Source: Nilaparvata lugens (Eukaryota; Arthropoda; Insecta; Hemiptera; Delphacidae). From it: a stretch of 64,000 bases of DNA. The stretch is from contig NC_052507.1 of assembly GCF_014356525.2 (NCBI RefSeq), positions 45,016,022-45,080,021 on the forward strand, given 5' to 3'. The position numbers were made by a program, and so were the translations under genes. Below the pieces are notes generated by a model that was not told where the DNA came from, ran no database searches, and worked only from the letters and a program-made list of their open reading frames with translations. Numbering within the stretch: position 1 is the stretch's first letter; the number at the start of each line of letters is the position of its first letter. Shown one piece after another: positions 1 to 11,761 of this stretch.

Positions 1-706
1 TGAAAACGGGTGTCCGGAGTTCAGCTCATAAATATTAACATTTTCCAAATATCGTCATTCCATGGTGACGAAATTTAGCTTAAACTTGTTCATTTTAAAA
101 TTAAATTTTCAATTAATTTATGCATGTTTACAACCCATATATGTCAAGGATATTTTTGATTATTTCATTGTGATTTTAAACTTTTGGTCTAGGTTTACAA
201 AATTAGTAGGCCAATAAAAAATGGTTGAAATATGGGATACAACTGTTTTTTTCATAAAACTAAGTATGTACCTACAGTAACTATTAAATTTTACTCATAA
301 ATTAAAAAATAAATTTTCTACCGTTTTTATATAGAGCCTTATTTGTTTACTTCTATAGGCCTAATGAAAGAGGAGTATTTCAAGTTAAAATTCGTCTATG
401 CTACAAAATTTGAAAACCCAATATTCTTACTTATTCTTAGACTATTGTATAGTAATGGACTATTTTTATCTAAAAAACAATCATCACCTCGCCTTGTGAT
501 TCAAAGTATCAATGTGTGTAACAAAATATCAATGTATAACATATTAGATGTGCACTTGAGAAAAATTTCTGTACTTGTTGTTAAAAGCAATTCCTTTTAA
601 CCATGCAACATCTGTATCAAATAATAACTCCTATGTAGTGGCAAAATTTCATCTGCCTTCATATTATAGAATTTCTTATTAAAATTTATATTACCTTATG
701 TTTCAG

Positions 707-834
707 ATTCTATCAAAAAATCTTGTGGGTCGACTGTGGGCATTGAGACCCAAATTGAAGACGCTATTAAGGATTGGCTAAAATATGCGGCAGAGTATTT
801 TCAGTGGAGAAAAAACAATCTATTTCGTCGGTAA
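707..834 (+). CDS. possible terminal coding exon, unrecognised
   Basis: A pyrimidine-rich tract ending in TTTCAG at 701-706 looks like a splice acceptor. It is followed by about 42 open codons ending in TAA at 832-834. The peptide is mixed and hydrophilic, with a run of Trp/Tyr/Phe (WLKYAAEYFQW), which is more protein-like than the surrounding AT-rich DNA. An AATAAA at 900-905 could serve for polyadenylation. No upstream exon is visible in the window and I do not recognise the peptide. It could equally be a transposon remnant or chance. Confidence 0.25.
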
Positions 835-1194
835 TTAAAAAGTATTATGAATGAAAGTGGAAAGTTAGTTTTTGAAAGTCCCTTTCTATTGAAACACTGT
901 AATAAAATATTTGTTACTCTATGCATAAATCACAAACTATCATCATACCTGAAAACTAAAATGTAGGCGGGTTTATACGATGCCAATTGACAAGACAATA
1001 ATATTGTCTTCTGAAATTTATAGCTGGTGTAAAGTATCAATTATTCCTTTATAGATTCTTGCATGTCACATTAATAAATCTCTGCCACAGATTTAGAAAT
1101 CAAGTCTCGATGGTTTGGAGAGCATATTATTGAGTGATTCTTTCACTCTGCTGCATCTAAAATGTTCATTACCTTTATTTGATTTTAGACCATA
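835..1194. other. no gene seen
   Basis: AT-rich sequence without convincing coding potential, apart from the possible polyadenylation signal near 900. Confidence 0.5.
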
Positions 1195-1513
1195 GACATG
1201 AAAAGCTATGTCCACCTATATCACTCCATCTTTATTGAGAATTTTCATAACTATTCTCATCACAAAGTTTCCATAATCTTGCAGCGTATTGAAGTTTTGA
1301 AAAGTGAAGTAGGAGTTGAATTCAGGAGAGCCATGTCATCATTATGCGAATTTGTCAACGATATTTAGGGATTTAGTCAAATCCACAACTAGTTTCACTT
1401 ACAATTTCATGGGCCAAGTGAGATTAAGAGATTTTTTTTCAAATATCCATCAGATGTTGACAGAGATTGCGGTTATTGTAGAAATGCATGCTGCACTGAA
1501 ACTTCAATACTGA
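1195..1513 (+). pseudogene. possible pseudogene, unrecognised
   Basis: One frame is open from 1195 to a stop near 1366 and reads as a plausible amphipathic protein (fragment LQRIEVLKSEVGVEFRRAM). Just after it another frame continues as equally plausible sequence to a stop at 1511-1513. This is consistent with one frameshift in a decayed gene. I cannot place it in a family. It may be an old transposon or host pseudogene, or a coincidence of AT-rich DNA. Confidence 0.2.
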
Positions 1514-2655
1514 ATTATCTTTAAACAGCTACCTAGTAAAAATACAGAGATCAGAATGATCTTTTTGTTCTAGAATTAACTAAGACTAGGATTTTTGTTT
1601 GATTGCATCGTGGACAATGAAAGAACTCTGTTTATAGGTGAGAATACACTTTTACAGTTTGCCACAACTATGTTCAGATAACAATCGTTGAAGACCGAAT
1701 AACTATTTCATTCTATACGTTCAAAAGAGAATCACTCACTTCTTCAATTGCTTCCAGACCATTGATAACATTATGTAGATTCTGTTGTCCATCAGAGTCT
1801 TGAAGAAAAATGTTATGTTCTCTTGAGAAGGTTATGCTTCTGGAAATCATTATCATCTCTCATTATTCTTGTTTTACTTCATTCAATGACTTTCTTCACA
1901 ATCTCCATAATGATAGCCATAATGATGTCAACATACTTAAACAGAATATCTTTGATGAAAGATTTATTATATAGTAGCAGCCATTTTGGGAAAGCCTTTG
2001 AAGAACTATTCCAATCACTCAGTTTTGGATGATCGAATGAGGGTTTGCTCCAAAGCATGATCGGTCCAAAGCATTTATTAAATTTTCATTTGACACAGAG
2101 TCAATGTATTGACTGTATAGAGTTAATGTTTCCTTATTGGAAATTATTTTCTACTTCTATGGGTATTTTTTTAATATTTTCTAGATATAACATAGTTTGT
2201 GTGATTGAATGAAAAAAGTAGGGGATCTTTTCTCGTACAGTTTCTATGTGCAATACCAGAGTCCTTCCTTATGAGCATGAATACAATTTAAGATCATTTA
2301 AACTATGTTACAATAATCAGTCATAAATTTCAAGTAGTCATTGATTTTACATTGTGATTCTAAAAAAACTCCACAAAAAGCTCCTGACTTCTTCAAATAA
2401 ACTTTGACAATCTCTCATATTTGAACCGTTCATGAGTCCTTGTAGTTGTTTCGTTGAATTGATTGCTTGCTCTCACACCTTAATTTTACTGATCTCCCCT
2501 CAATAGATTTCCAACAGTATTCTCTCCAAATATTTCAAATTCAACAAAGATATCTCCCATTCCACTTTCATTCAAGTACCACCCCAAGACAATCAGTCAA
2601 ACTCAGCCAGATGAAAAGTATCTATTTGTAGATATAAGTTACAGAAATCAGTTGA
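1514..2655. other. no gene seen
   Basis: AT-rich DNA with short open frames on both strands that look random. No repeat structure was recognised. Confidence 0.5.
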
Positions 2656-2657
2656 TA

Positions 2658-2839
2658 AAGCTGCGTTTACACCAAAGTTATTAACAAAATGTTAATAAAT
2701 TAATCTTTATAGATTCTATTAGATTTAACGGAACTTGGCAAACACATATGTCCATCATGATAAGTTATGTTCAATCTTATAGAATCATAAAGATTGAGTT
2801 ATTAACATCTCGTTAATAACTTTGGTGTAAACGCAGCTT
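2658..2839. mobile_element. mariner-like MITE, 182 bp
   Basis: Near-perfect terminal inverted repeats of about 28 bp start AAGCTGCGTTTACACCAAAG at 2658 and end with the complement at 2839. They are flanked by TA on both sides (2656-2657 and 2840-2841), the target duplication of Tc1/mariner elements. The interior has no coding capacity, so the element is non-autonomous and would have been moved by a transposase made elsewhere. There is further imperfect pairing inside, so the whole unit can fold back. Confidence 0.75.
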
Positions 2840-2841
2840 TA

Positions 2842-3840
2842 GAGTTGTATTTCCTTTGTAATCAAATATTTAGTCATATCACATGGGAGTAATTGGCATT
2901 ATTTGTGCTTCAACTGTAAATTTATATTAAGAAAATATTTTACTCCTGTTACACGGTGCTCTATATGGGGTAGCCTATATGTTTAACTTACTCCATTACT
3001 TGACTTTCGCAATTCCAAAGTGATCATTGAACTAAATCGAGTAATTATTCTCTCTTAAAAGAATGTCAGTTTTTTATCGACTGAGAAACACATATAGGAT
3101 TCCTAACAAGATGGTTTATCATTACAATGTAATCATAAATAATGATAATGAGATGAAGTTTGTAATTTTGACCATAATTTGTATATTATGATGAGAATTA
3201 TCAATTATTAAGGCTTGAGAGTTGAAAAATCGTGTTCAGCGACCGAAAATACATAAGATAGCGTTCCTGAAATACATAATTTGCATGCATAGACTAGTAG
3301 GAGCGATACGATAGACAGGCCATTACGCGCAATAATCATGGGGGAGGACCGCGCCGCAGTGTAACAGTGCTACTTATCCCCCTCCCACTGCCGCATCTAT
3401 GATCGTAACCCCCAAACTATATATATAATTGGATTCAGGAAGAGACGGCCTACAACGTTTATAGGGAACATTTTCCTCTAAGTCGGCTAATGACTTGAAT
3501 ATTCGAGAAATAACAAAAAGTCCATAATAAAAAAATACATTTTTCGAGATATTTTATTTTTTTACGGAAAAACTATGCGGTTTATCGCAAAAATGTAGAG
3601 AACAACATTAAAAGCCAGTTATGTGTACATAATATTGAGGAAAAATTAAAAGCTCTACTATGGATAGTAACAGCTGGACAGGCGATTTTATAAGCGCGCG
3701 TTTTTCACAACTTACCCCCCTCCCCACCAAGCTGTCGACCACCCTGGGACGTGACTACATCGAGTTTCATATTCACTAAAGACCCCCTAACAATAATCCG
3801 AAGTCAAATTCTCTGCCTCTCTCATGTATGCTCAATGTAA
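2842..3840. other. no gene seen; short GC-rich patch
   Basis: Mostly AT-rich. A patch at about 3300-3420 has higher GC with runs of C and could be the edge of an unrecognised repeat. No coding frame supported. Confidence 0.4.
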
Positions 3841-3899
3841 GCCAGCGCCTGGACTAATATAGTAATTAATCTTGAAAATGTTGAAAGGAAGGCCTAGGA

Positions 3900-5107
3900 T
3901 TAATTTATGAGTGCCTGCCAACTATACGGACACTCCTCAATCAACCAGTCCTTAGTCATTCTTTTGAACAGGCCAAGTGATTGAGCCTCCTTTAACCGGG
4001 TTGGCAACGAATTAAAAACCTTTATACTTTTATGCTCCGTACTTTGTTCATAAAATGCTGTTCGGTGCTGATTAGTTCTTACAACATTTTTTGATCTGGT
4101 GAAATGATCATGAATATCAGATCCTGTTGTCCAACTGTCATGTGACTTATAAGCAAAAATAGCCAGGTTGTAAATATAAAGAGCAGGAACTGTCATGATT
4201 CTTGATGACTTGAAAATGGACCGACAAGAAAATCTATGGGGCTTCCCAAATATGATCCTAACAGTTCTCTTCTGGGCTTTGAAAACCATCAGTGCATCTC
4301 TTGAAGCACCTCAAAGCAGTATGCCATATGAGAGTAGTGACTCAAAATACCCATGGTAGGCAGCAATCACAGCATCTCTTGCCAGAACCCCAGATAATCT
4401 TGAGATAATGAAGGCTGCTGAATTGAGTTTTTTATCAGTGATTCCACATGAACTGACCATGCCAAATTCCGGTCGACAGTCACTCCAAGGAACCCTGCCG
4501 AGGTAGAGAGCTGAACCTCCTCACCATCAATATCAAACTGAAAAGAGCCCAGCTGTGATAGCTGTATCTGGAATTCAATAAATGAGGTTTTCTTAATGTT
4601 TACCTCCAACAAGTTTGCCTTGCACCACTGAGCCACCTCACTAAGCACAGAGTCTGCAGTCAGCTGAAGTTCATCACTATTCCTAGCTGTTATTAGGAAA
4701 TTTGAATCATCAGCAAAGAGAATTGATTTGGCATGATGTACATTAGCAGGGAGGTCATTAATGTAAATCAGAAACTGAAGGGGACCCAAAATTGATCCCT
4801 GTGGGACCCCTCTCCCAACAGGACGAAGTTCAGACCTGAGTTTACCATTAATGACAACACCATTATCACCCTTTATTTCAACCATCTGGTTTCTGTTACT
4901 AAGATAAGACTCAATCATCGACAAGAAATTACCTCTAATTCCATAGTAATGAAGCTTCCTTAGGAGAATGCTGTGGTTCAGGCTGTCAAATGCCTTCTTC
5001 ATATCAACGAAAAACCCCATGACCTTACTTCCAGTTCCATTGGAATGCGACCTAAAAATGTAACTAAAAACATCGCAAATGCGTTTTAGAATCACTAAAC
5101 TCTGCAT
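3900..5107 (-). pseudogene. non-LTR retrotransposon reverse transcriptase, 5'-truncated (Jockey/CR1-like)
   Basis: The minus strand encodes the RT and carboxy-terminal part of a LINE ORF2, the enzyme that copies element RNA at a nicked target. Recognisable in order are the catalytic block with FFVDMKKAFDSLNH, the GVPQGSILGP motif, and FADD with both catalytic aspartates. A separate frame at 3900-4289 holds the carboxy-terminal tail, so there is at least one frameshift near 4290-4370. The amino-terminal endonuclease is absent: the fragment stops at about 5107, where the sequence changes abruptly to Polinton DNA on the other strand. Such 5' truncation is usual for LINEs. A tail of the same family recurs on the plus strand near 12.3 kb. 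The clade is inferred from the motif style only. Confidence 0.88.
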
Positions 5108-5460
5108 TTAATAGACGATTCAAATTGGAAGTGTTGAAACCAAAATATAAGCTAGGTGATATTGTGAGAATTTCTAAAAAGAAACAGATATTTGATAAAA
5201 AATATCTAATGAATTGGTCACCCGAATTGTGAGCATACATCCCACAAGACCTATCACTTACTCATTAGAAGATCTTAGTGGTAAGATGATACAGGGTAGG
5301 TTTTATTAAGAAGAAATTGGAAGAGCAGATTTGAATGAATCTGAAAGAGATGTTTATTTGATAAACAAATATTGAGACAATATAAGGATAAGTTGCTTGT
5401 GAAATGGATTGGATTTCCACAAGCATCATTCATAAGACAAGAGAACTTATTAGAGTGAGA
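5108..5460 (+). pseudogene. Polinton copy A integrase carboxy-terminal remnant
   Basis: Plus-strand frames broken by stops give a piece (LKPKYKLGDIVRISKKKQIF) that matches, by eye, the region after the catalytic core in the copy B integrase (KPKYRIGDKVHISRYKSIFE at about 42.8 kb). Further on, at about 5395-5460, is a chromodomain-like remnant (KWIGFPQASFI against KWLGFDKSYNSWV in copy B). The catalytic core is missing because the neighbouring LINE occupies the upstream position. The gene is dead. Confidence 0.6.
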
Positions 5461-5690
5461 TTGTATGTTGTAAATAATCAGAGTAAGATCATATGTTGTA
5501 AATAATGTACATGGTATAATTATCTATCCACATTTGTTGTGTAATATGTTGTAAATAATTTGAGTAAGATCATATTATGTAAATAATGTACATTGTATAA
5601 TTATCTATCCACATCTGTTGTGAATAATCATTGTATAATTATCTATCCACATCTGTTGTGAATAATCATTGTAATATTCTTTACATTGCG
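5461..5690. repeat. tandem repeat between integrase and ATPase remnants
   Basis: Imperfect units contain GTAAGATCATATG, TTGTAAATAATGTACATGG and TATAATTATCTATCCACAT. There are two longer units and then two shorter ones of about 40 bp ending in TGTTGTGAATAATCATTG. The block lies between the integrase tail and the ATPase start, so it may be an expanded intergenic sequence. Confidence 0.7.
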
Positions 5691-5903
5691 TGTTTTTTGA
5701 ATAAAAACAACTTGAATTGAATGCTCGCTCTTTCATTTCTCATTTAGTCATAGAGAAGTGTGAAGTAGTAGCATGTTGTACGTGTCTGGAAGTTGAATGG
5801 CTGAGTGCATGTATGTGTGTCACCTAGAAATGCTTTATTAGTGCCTGAACAAGACACATGAATACAAATAGTTCGTTCTGTTTGTATATCTCACTTTCTC
5901 AAC

Positions 5904-6360
5904 ATGAGCAAACCTGTCATTGTGGATTTTGATAAGATAATCACATAAGAGGACAAGCCTGCATGGTGTAAGAATGGTGCATTGATCCCACATGATGCTA
6001 GAATTCTCATTGTGGGTCCATCTGCATGCGGTAAAACAGATTTATTGATCAACTTGATTTTTTCCAAGAATGGATTGATATTCAAACATATATTTTATTT
6101 AAATACTTGAAGTCAATATCAAGATAAGAACTTGTTTTTGAGAAGAGTCTTCTCAAAAATGAAAGGTATTGAATTCCATGTGATAACATGTTATCATATT
6201 CCTGATAACATTGCACACCCAAACATAATACCACAATATTCTCCAGTTATATTTGACAATTTACAACTTAGTCACACATCTCAATAAGGGATAATTTTAC
6301 TATGGGTAGACATTGTAATATTGATATGGCATATTTTATTCAACGTGTAACATATTGAAA
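5904..6360 (+). pseudogene. Polinton copy A packaging ATPase (FtsK/HerA type), degenerate
   Basis: From the ATG at 5904 the frame gives a short amino end, then a Walker A motif GPSACGKT near 6015-6040, followed by LLINLIFSKNG. Later frames keep a remnant of the Walker B region (SPVIFDN, where copy B has SVMIFDD) and of the following sensor region. There are several in-frame stops and frameshifts. In Polintons and adintoviruses this ATPase is thought to pump the DNA into the capsid. The order integrase tail then ATPase matches copy B at 42.2-43.8 kb. Confidence 0.72.
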
Positions 6361-6379
6361 TTTGGATAGATATAAAAAT

Positions 6380-6590
6380 CCCTAGCTGAAATATCAATAG
6401 GTCTAAGTAAAGTAACTGGCTAATATCGCCAAAGAGATAACATAAAGATTAGATAACATCAGATTGTCCTGACTAAACTGTACAACAGCCTAAGAGGAAT
6501 TGGAATAATTTTTTGCTAATATATAATATTATATGAAATATTGAAGGTTGAGGTTAGGCATAAACATTTAGTGATCGGCGACCTAACGAT
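6380..6590 (+). repeat. dispersed repeat X, copy 1
   Basis: The stretch containing AGGTCTAAGTAAAGTAACTG, GCCAAAGAGATAACA and GGTTGAGGTTAGGC reappears in inverted orientation at about 26156-26300. Identity by eye is moderate. No coding capacity; its class is unknown. Confidence 0.5.
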
Positions 6591-6784
6591 CGACCGAGCC
6601 ATGCAACGTAGAATCTGACCAAACACCTTGGCAGAAATTTATTGCGGCAAAACGGTATGCAATTTGAGGAACAAAAGGTCTCACGTGGCTAACTATTATG
6701 ATGCATGAAACAAATAATAACATATAGAAAATTAACTAGCATGTAGAGGGCATATTTAAAAAACCTAATAAAAATAATTAAATG

Positions 6785-8060
6785 TATCCAGGAAATAGGA
6801 GGTTACCAAGCGCATGAATACTGAAACAATTTGCATGCACCAATCACATAATGGCAATTGATAGGCGGCAATAGTATGCCGATTCGAAAATATTTATATA
6901 TATTTCTACAAATGATTAGAATTTGTATAAAATTGTTGTATAGTCTTTGTTTTGGATATGGCCCGAAGGCAAAGAAATTATTAAACATACAACATAAGTA
7001 ATAATTTAATATTTTAGTACGGTCTATTTGAACCTTGAATGGCGGAGGACTAGGATATTCAAATTTTATGTAAATTTGGAAGTCGGAAATGAGAATTGTA
7101 AAATTGAGAAAGGAGAACCAACACTCGCCTGCCAAATGCTACCATGAGAGGTCCCTAAATATTATAGAGCATAATACCTTGCTATAACTTGTAAAAAGCT
7201 AAAGTTAGATTGAATTATTAAATTTCTTATAAGACTTTGTGATGCTCTTATAAAGCAAAAGTCATTCTTATTTTAAATAATTTTATAACCCCTTGGAAGA
7301 GACGACTCCGGCTACCATAGTCCAGGACCACCAGGAGTTGGATCGACATCAGCAGCTCATAAGAAAATTTCAACACGTGAGTGAGAAATATTGAAATAGT
7401 GACAGGGCGCCCTCAGTGCTTCGAAATTACATAATAATCAAAGCTAGCTCGTCAAAAGGGTTTTCTTATAAATTAAGAATTTAGTAAAAAATACTTGCGC
7501 AAGTAAATATAGTATTAAAGGTATTTTATTAGAGGAGTAATGAGTCAGTACATATCAGAAGTTCTATAAATCAAAGAAGTATAAAATCTAGGCTAGTAAT
7601 ACATATTCATATGATCTTTAATTTTTGCAATATAATTTGCGATAGTTTGTTGTAGCTCTGATTCACTAGATGAATTGCTCTATTTATTCCGTCAGGTGCC
7701 GAATCTTGCACCCTGAGATAAAATATATATTCATTGCAAAGAAATCTATTAGATACTATAGAATTCAAGATATATATTTGGATTATTGGTTGCCAATTTA
7801 TCAAGTTGATTTTAAGGAAACTATTTTTAATGGAATTGTCCAAGTCGACAAGTATTAGCAAGCTTATATCGCAGCTACATACAAAAGGATGCATATGATT
7901 ATAAAATAAAAGCACATGGTAACGTTTCGTGCTATAAATTTAGAGAATAGTATTTAGCCTGTGATATTTTACTGATTTCGATTATTGTTCTATTTTTATA
8001 TTATATATTCTTTATCGCTCTATATATTTTGTGCCCTGATCTATTTTTGCAATATTTGTT
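6785..8060 (+). repeat. dispersed repeat Y, copy 1
   Basis: About 1.3 kb beginning near AGCGCATGAATACTG and ending after GCACATGGTAACGTTTCGTG and an AT-rich tail. It shares landmarks with copies at 14990-16466 (inverted) and 26390-27670: a GGCGGCAATAG stretch, GTAAATTTG-AGTCGGAAATG, the CACGTGAGTGA box, the CTTGCGCAAGT palindrome and TTTCGTGCT. No transposase or long coding frame is visible. It lies between the ATPase and the DUF8207-like remnant of Polinton copy A, so it probably inserted there. It could be a non-autonomous DNA transposon or Helitron. Confidence 0.6.
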
Positions 8061-8600
8061 AATATATGTATCAAATTGTTTATGGTGTGCAATTTATTTT
8101 AATTCCTCAATACTATAGGATAAGTACCATATATATATATATTTATTTATTTTTTAATGAATTATCGAATTATAGTGGAAGCTCATATCTGGGCCTATAA
8201 AGATTTTTATGAGACTGTATCCTATTAAAAAACCACGACCTAATTTTTATAATTATATTAAAATATTTCATGCTCTACCGACTGATGCCAAGCAGGAGGC
8301 TAATCATTATTTAATATAAAAAATAACGTGACAAACGTTATGGTGCAACACAAAAACATTTCACCAGAGATAATGCAAATATGATTGTTTTATCCAAAAT
8401 TGATCAATTATCACTAAAATAATACATAGAGACTATGTGGGTGAATATATATCTGCTTCAGAGATTTCAGTAAATTGTGTTCAAATGTGTGGAATTCTAA
8501 CAAGCATAGTTTTCCTACTATTATGACTGAATGTGTAGCTAATAGTGGGAAATATAGGCAGGGTCTGAATAACTTATTGACATTCAGTAGAGAGTGAGTA
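8061..8600. other. no gene seen
   Basis: AT-rich sequence with an AT microsatellite near 8130-8160. Nothing coding is recognised before the next Polinton remnant. Confidence 0.4.
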
Positions 8601-8611
8601 GCAGTGAAAGA

Positions 8612-9600
8612 ATGACGATCTCTCGTAGAAGACAAAACGCTAGTGTTGCTCTAATCGATAAGATTGAAAAATTGAGCAAAGTTATTGGAGACAAACATGG
8701 AAGCATTGTGCATTTTGAAAAGTAATCTGACGATTACAGAGAAAAACTTTTCAGACCGAGTATCATACCTCTAGTTGAAATGGGGAAAACTAAATCTTCT
8801 CACCAATCCGATCAGAGGAGGAAAAGGAGGAACAAGAAGAAGAAGAAAAAGAAGACGAAGAAGAAGAAAGTATGGATCCAGGGGAGGGAGAAGGAGAAAA
8901 ATATGATGATATTAGTAAAACAACAGAAGTTGCATCACCATCAGCAGCTGAAAAAGAGCTAAGCATAAACGATTCAAGTATATTAAATATTTAATTCAAC
9001 CAGACTTTAGAGTGATACATCCAGCAAAATAAAGAGGATGAAGAATCAAGTGCTTGCACAATATTTGTATAAATTTCATAGTGAAAAATTAGATAACTCG
9101 ATTCCTTATGGAATTTCCTATGATACTAACCATGAACTATATTATATGGGTGAGTTTAATGTTGGCTTTGATAACTACTTCTTTTTTATTGATAGCCAAA
9201 AATCCGAATTAAACATGGTCTATCAGAAATGTTATTTTCCAAAGACCAAATTCATATTTCTTTGATGAAAAGACCTGAATGAATACAAGGAGATTTTTCC
9301 AATAACAAAAGTTTATTTGGATAGACGTGGATATGTGAAATGTAACAGTGGTGTAAAGTCTTGCTTAATTCGAATGATATTTCCTGTTAAAAAAGCAAGT
9401 AAAAGAGGCTCAGGGTTATTGAAATTTGCAAAAAATACTTCTTGCAATAGAATTTACCAATATATGACAACTATGATGAATTGGTTCACAGACTTCATTT
9501 ATTAAAATCATCAAAACTTGCTGGACACTCGGGTCATGATGTTGATATTGCATCAATTATGGGAGAATTACGTGAAGGTGATATTATTGTTTAGTTGCAG
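8612..9600 (+). pseudogene. Polinton copy A DUF8207-like protein, degenerate
   Basis: From an ATG at 8612 short frames give a basic start, then a helical segment and FRPSIIPLVE. A Glu/Asp-rich run follows, open in one frame at about 8815-8890 (the alternative frame is a Lys run). Next come a segment with YGISYDTNHELYYMG, LDRRGYVKCNSGVKS at 9316-9360 and SKLAGHSGHDVDIASIMGEL near 9510-9565. Each piece lines up with the gene split across 43851-44434 and 53381-53805 in copy B. I believe the family is the insect Polinton-associated DUF8207 group. Its function is not known to me. Stops and frameshifts show it is dead. Confidence 0.65.
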
Positions 9601-9601
9601 A

Positions 9602-10348
9602 ATGAACGTGCACAGATTTGGTGGTAAAAGTGAGAGAGCCACTGCAAAGAAAGAGATTGTATGGAATGAACCAGATCTTGACAGTTTTAGTGAGAGAATA
9701 ATCCAGGCAATTAATCAACAGGCTGTCAGTGAATCTCTGCATTTGTATTTAGATTCACAATCATCTGATATAGTTAAGAATATTGGATTGAACGAGATTG
9801 AAAAGGAACATATCTTCAGTACATTACAACAGCTATCTGACAATATCGATAGGGGAGATAAAGAGAAATCTATCAATTTGGAGAATTCTCTACATGTTCT
9901 CAAATCAACAACAGAGATATTCAGATTGCACTTGAATATGATCAACAATAATGAAGTTGACAAGAATTATTTGGATGAGAAATTGAAAGTTATCTCAGAC
10001 AAGATTAAAAATTTGGAAGTATTAGATAGAAATTATCTGAATACCAGATTGAAACAGCTTAGCACAGAAATTTCCACTGGAGTAAATGAAACTCATTCAT
10101 TATTGGTTGATAAGGAATATTTGAATAAAACTGTGCAAGCATTGAATAACATTGTTATAACGAAACAAGAGTTTGAAGATCGATTATCTGCAATGACTAA
10201 TACAATAAAGACAAATTTTATGGAGGGGATTGAACAATTTGTTCCAAAAAACGATTTAAATACATTGCTATCTACGTTTGCCAAAACTCATGTATTGAAA
10301 AATGATCTGAGTAGTGGAATGCTAGCATTTATTGAGAAAGATGGATAA
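9602..10348 (+). CDS. Polinton copy A coiled-coil protein with amino-terminal FGG motif
   Basis: An intact 248-codon frame. I start it at the ATG at 9602 (MNVHRFGGKSER) because this start matches the amino end of the small copy B proteins (MSIDKFGRYLHD at 53833), and it begins directly after the DUF8207-like remnant, as in copy B. Residues about 20-118 are helical and acidic. From about residue 119 to the end there are five or six imperfect repeats, each opening with a D/K-K/R/E-Y/F-L type motif (DKNYLDEKL, DRNYLNTRL, DKEYLNKTV, KQEFEDRL, KNDL), spaced roughly 20-35 residues. This resembles a trimeric coiled-coil shaft. I infer a structural or fibre-like role. Its survival beside broken neighbours is notable. 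Confidence 0.6.
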   Translation: MNVHRFGGKSERATAKKEIVWNEPDLDSFSERIIQAINQQAVSESLHLYLDSQSSDIVKNIGLNEIEKEHIFSTLQQLSDNIDRGDKEKSINLENSLHVLKSTTEIFRLHLNMINNNEVDKNYLDEKLKVISDKIKNLEVLDRNYLNTRLKQLSTEISTGVNETHSLLVDKEYLNKTVQALNNIVITKQEFEDRLSAMTNTIKTNFMEGIEQFVPKNDLNTLLSTFAKTHVLKNDLSSGMLAFIEKDG

Positions 10349-11460
10349 CAAGCCACAGTCAGAACAATTCGTGAGGAAATAGCATCTTCAATTAAAAATA
10401 CTGAGGATGGTGAAGTGACAAGATTACAATGTTGGCTGCATTTATCGATTATCTCACTTTATTTGTTCATAGAATAGCCTACCAAATAGTGAGGAAATAC
10501 ATGAAAGTGAGTTTTCATATGAATAAGATCAAGGCAAAACAGCATAATTTGACAGAAGATCAGTAGTAGGCGATCTAATTACCAAAAAAATGGGTCTTAG
10601 TATCTATGCAAATGTTCTAAAACCTCAAGTTAGAATCACTCCAATCTTTAACCAATTTCACTATGCAAGTTGCTTAGAAGAAATTGTATGACATTAAGAA
10701 ATAGATAGCTACATTCTATTTCAACGTGAGAGAGTGTTCTCTACTCCACAACCATCTTTTCCAATTGTAATGGATTTTTCAAGGTGAAACAAGATTGTGG
10801 AAAAAACATGCTAATGTTCGAGTTTGAGATGAATTAGATCAGAGATGCATTTGTCTAAGTAAGCTCTGTGAAGTAAAATTTTAAACATGCTAATGATCGA
10901 GTGATGCAATGACCAGAGCTAATGACCAGAGCCGCAATTGTCCTTGTAGGTCTTTGAACTGAAATTTTAAACATGCTAATGTTCAAGTGGGAGGAGAATT
11001 GGTGCATAATGATATTGCCCAGGTTGTCTCTCAGGAGACATGCATATGAATGCAATTAGTGTATCCTTATCTATAGATGCTGCTACATTGTGCGGTGAGA
11101 TGAGTGAAAGCAGCAACAAAGTAATGACACACTTTGATATGTCAACTTTCAATGAACTTTCATTCGAGATATATCCCATTGAAGCATTACATAATGTTTT
11201 TCAGTTTGATTGTTCTATGTTAAGAATGTAAGATTTGGTGAGGATGATTTAATTTATATCAATATAGATTCAGAAGACAACTTTGAATTCACTATTATTC
11301 TTCCAAAAGAATATTCAGCTGTGCTGAATACACACAACATGAAGAGTTTTAAAAGCAAAAGATGAGATTTGAATGTTACTGCTGGTCGTGTTTTCTTGAA
11401 AGAGTGGTAAAATCCCCTTGTACTTGTCAACGATGTCAAGTACATCTAGAATTTAACTGC
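10349..11460 (+). pseudogene. further Polinton copy A remains, unrecognised
   Basis: Several short plus-strand frames read as real protein but are interrupted: a continuation after 10348 (TVRTIREEIASSIKN), a piece near 10590-10690, one at 11040-11231, and one at 11226-11360 (FGEDDLIYINIDSEDNFEFT). They follow the FGG protein in the position where structural genes would be expected. I could not assign capsid, penton or protease. The motif ATTTTAAACATGCTAATG recurs in or around 10806, 10880 and 10963, so part of this stretch is duplicated. Confidence 0.35.
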
Positions 11461-11516
11461 TGGATGGAAAGCAAGCAATTTACAAATAGAGGTTCGGTAA
11501 AAATCTGAGAGTTAGA

Positions 11517-11660
11517 GTTTCACTTGAATCTATGTCTTAGACAAAGATGTTTCAGTTAAATCTGTCAGTAAGATGAGATTTTCGTTTCACTTGAATCTGA
11601 CAGTTAGACAAAGATGTTTCAGTAAATCTGACATAATATGTTCGTTTCCCTTAAATCTGG
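11517..11660. repeat. tandem repeat, about 66-bp unit
   Basis: TTTCACTTGAATCT followed by AGACAAAGATGTTTCAGT and AAATCTG repeats two to three times with small indels. Confidence 0.7.
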
Positions 11661-11761
11661 CAGTAGTAGAATGTCTCTGTCTCTGCTATAAATCATCAAA
11701 TAGACTGTGGCTATCTATAAATGTAATTGAGCATGACTATCTATAAATAAATAGAGTATAA

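Noticed and set aside
1823..2032. Hydrophobic 69-codon frame
   Set aside because: Composition follows the T-rich strand, with no homologue recognised and no other gene signals.
5461..5690. CRISPR-like array
   Set aside because: The units are contiguous diverged tandem repeats with no unique spacers, in a eukaryotic context.
8780..8962. Lys-rich 60-codon frame
   Set aside because: It is an alternative reading of the acidic run of the DUF8207-like remnant; the Glu-rich frame fits the neighbouring conserved blocks.
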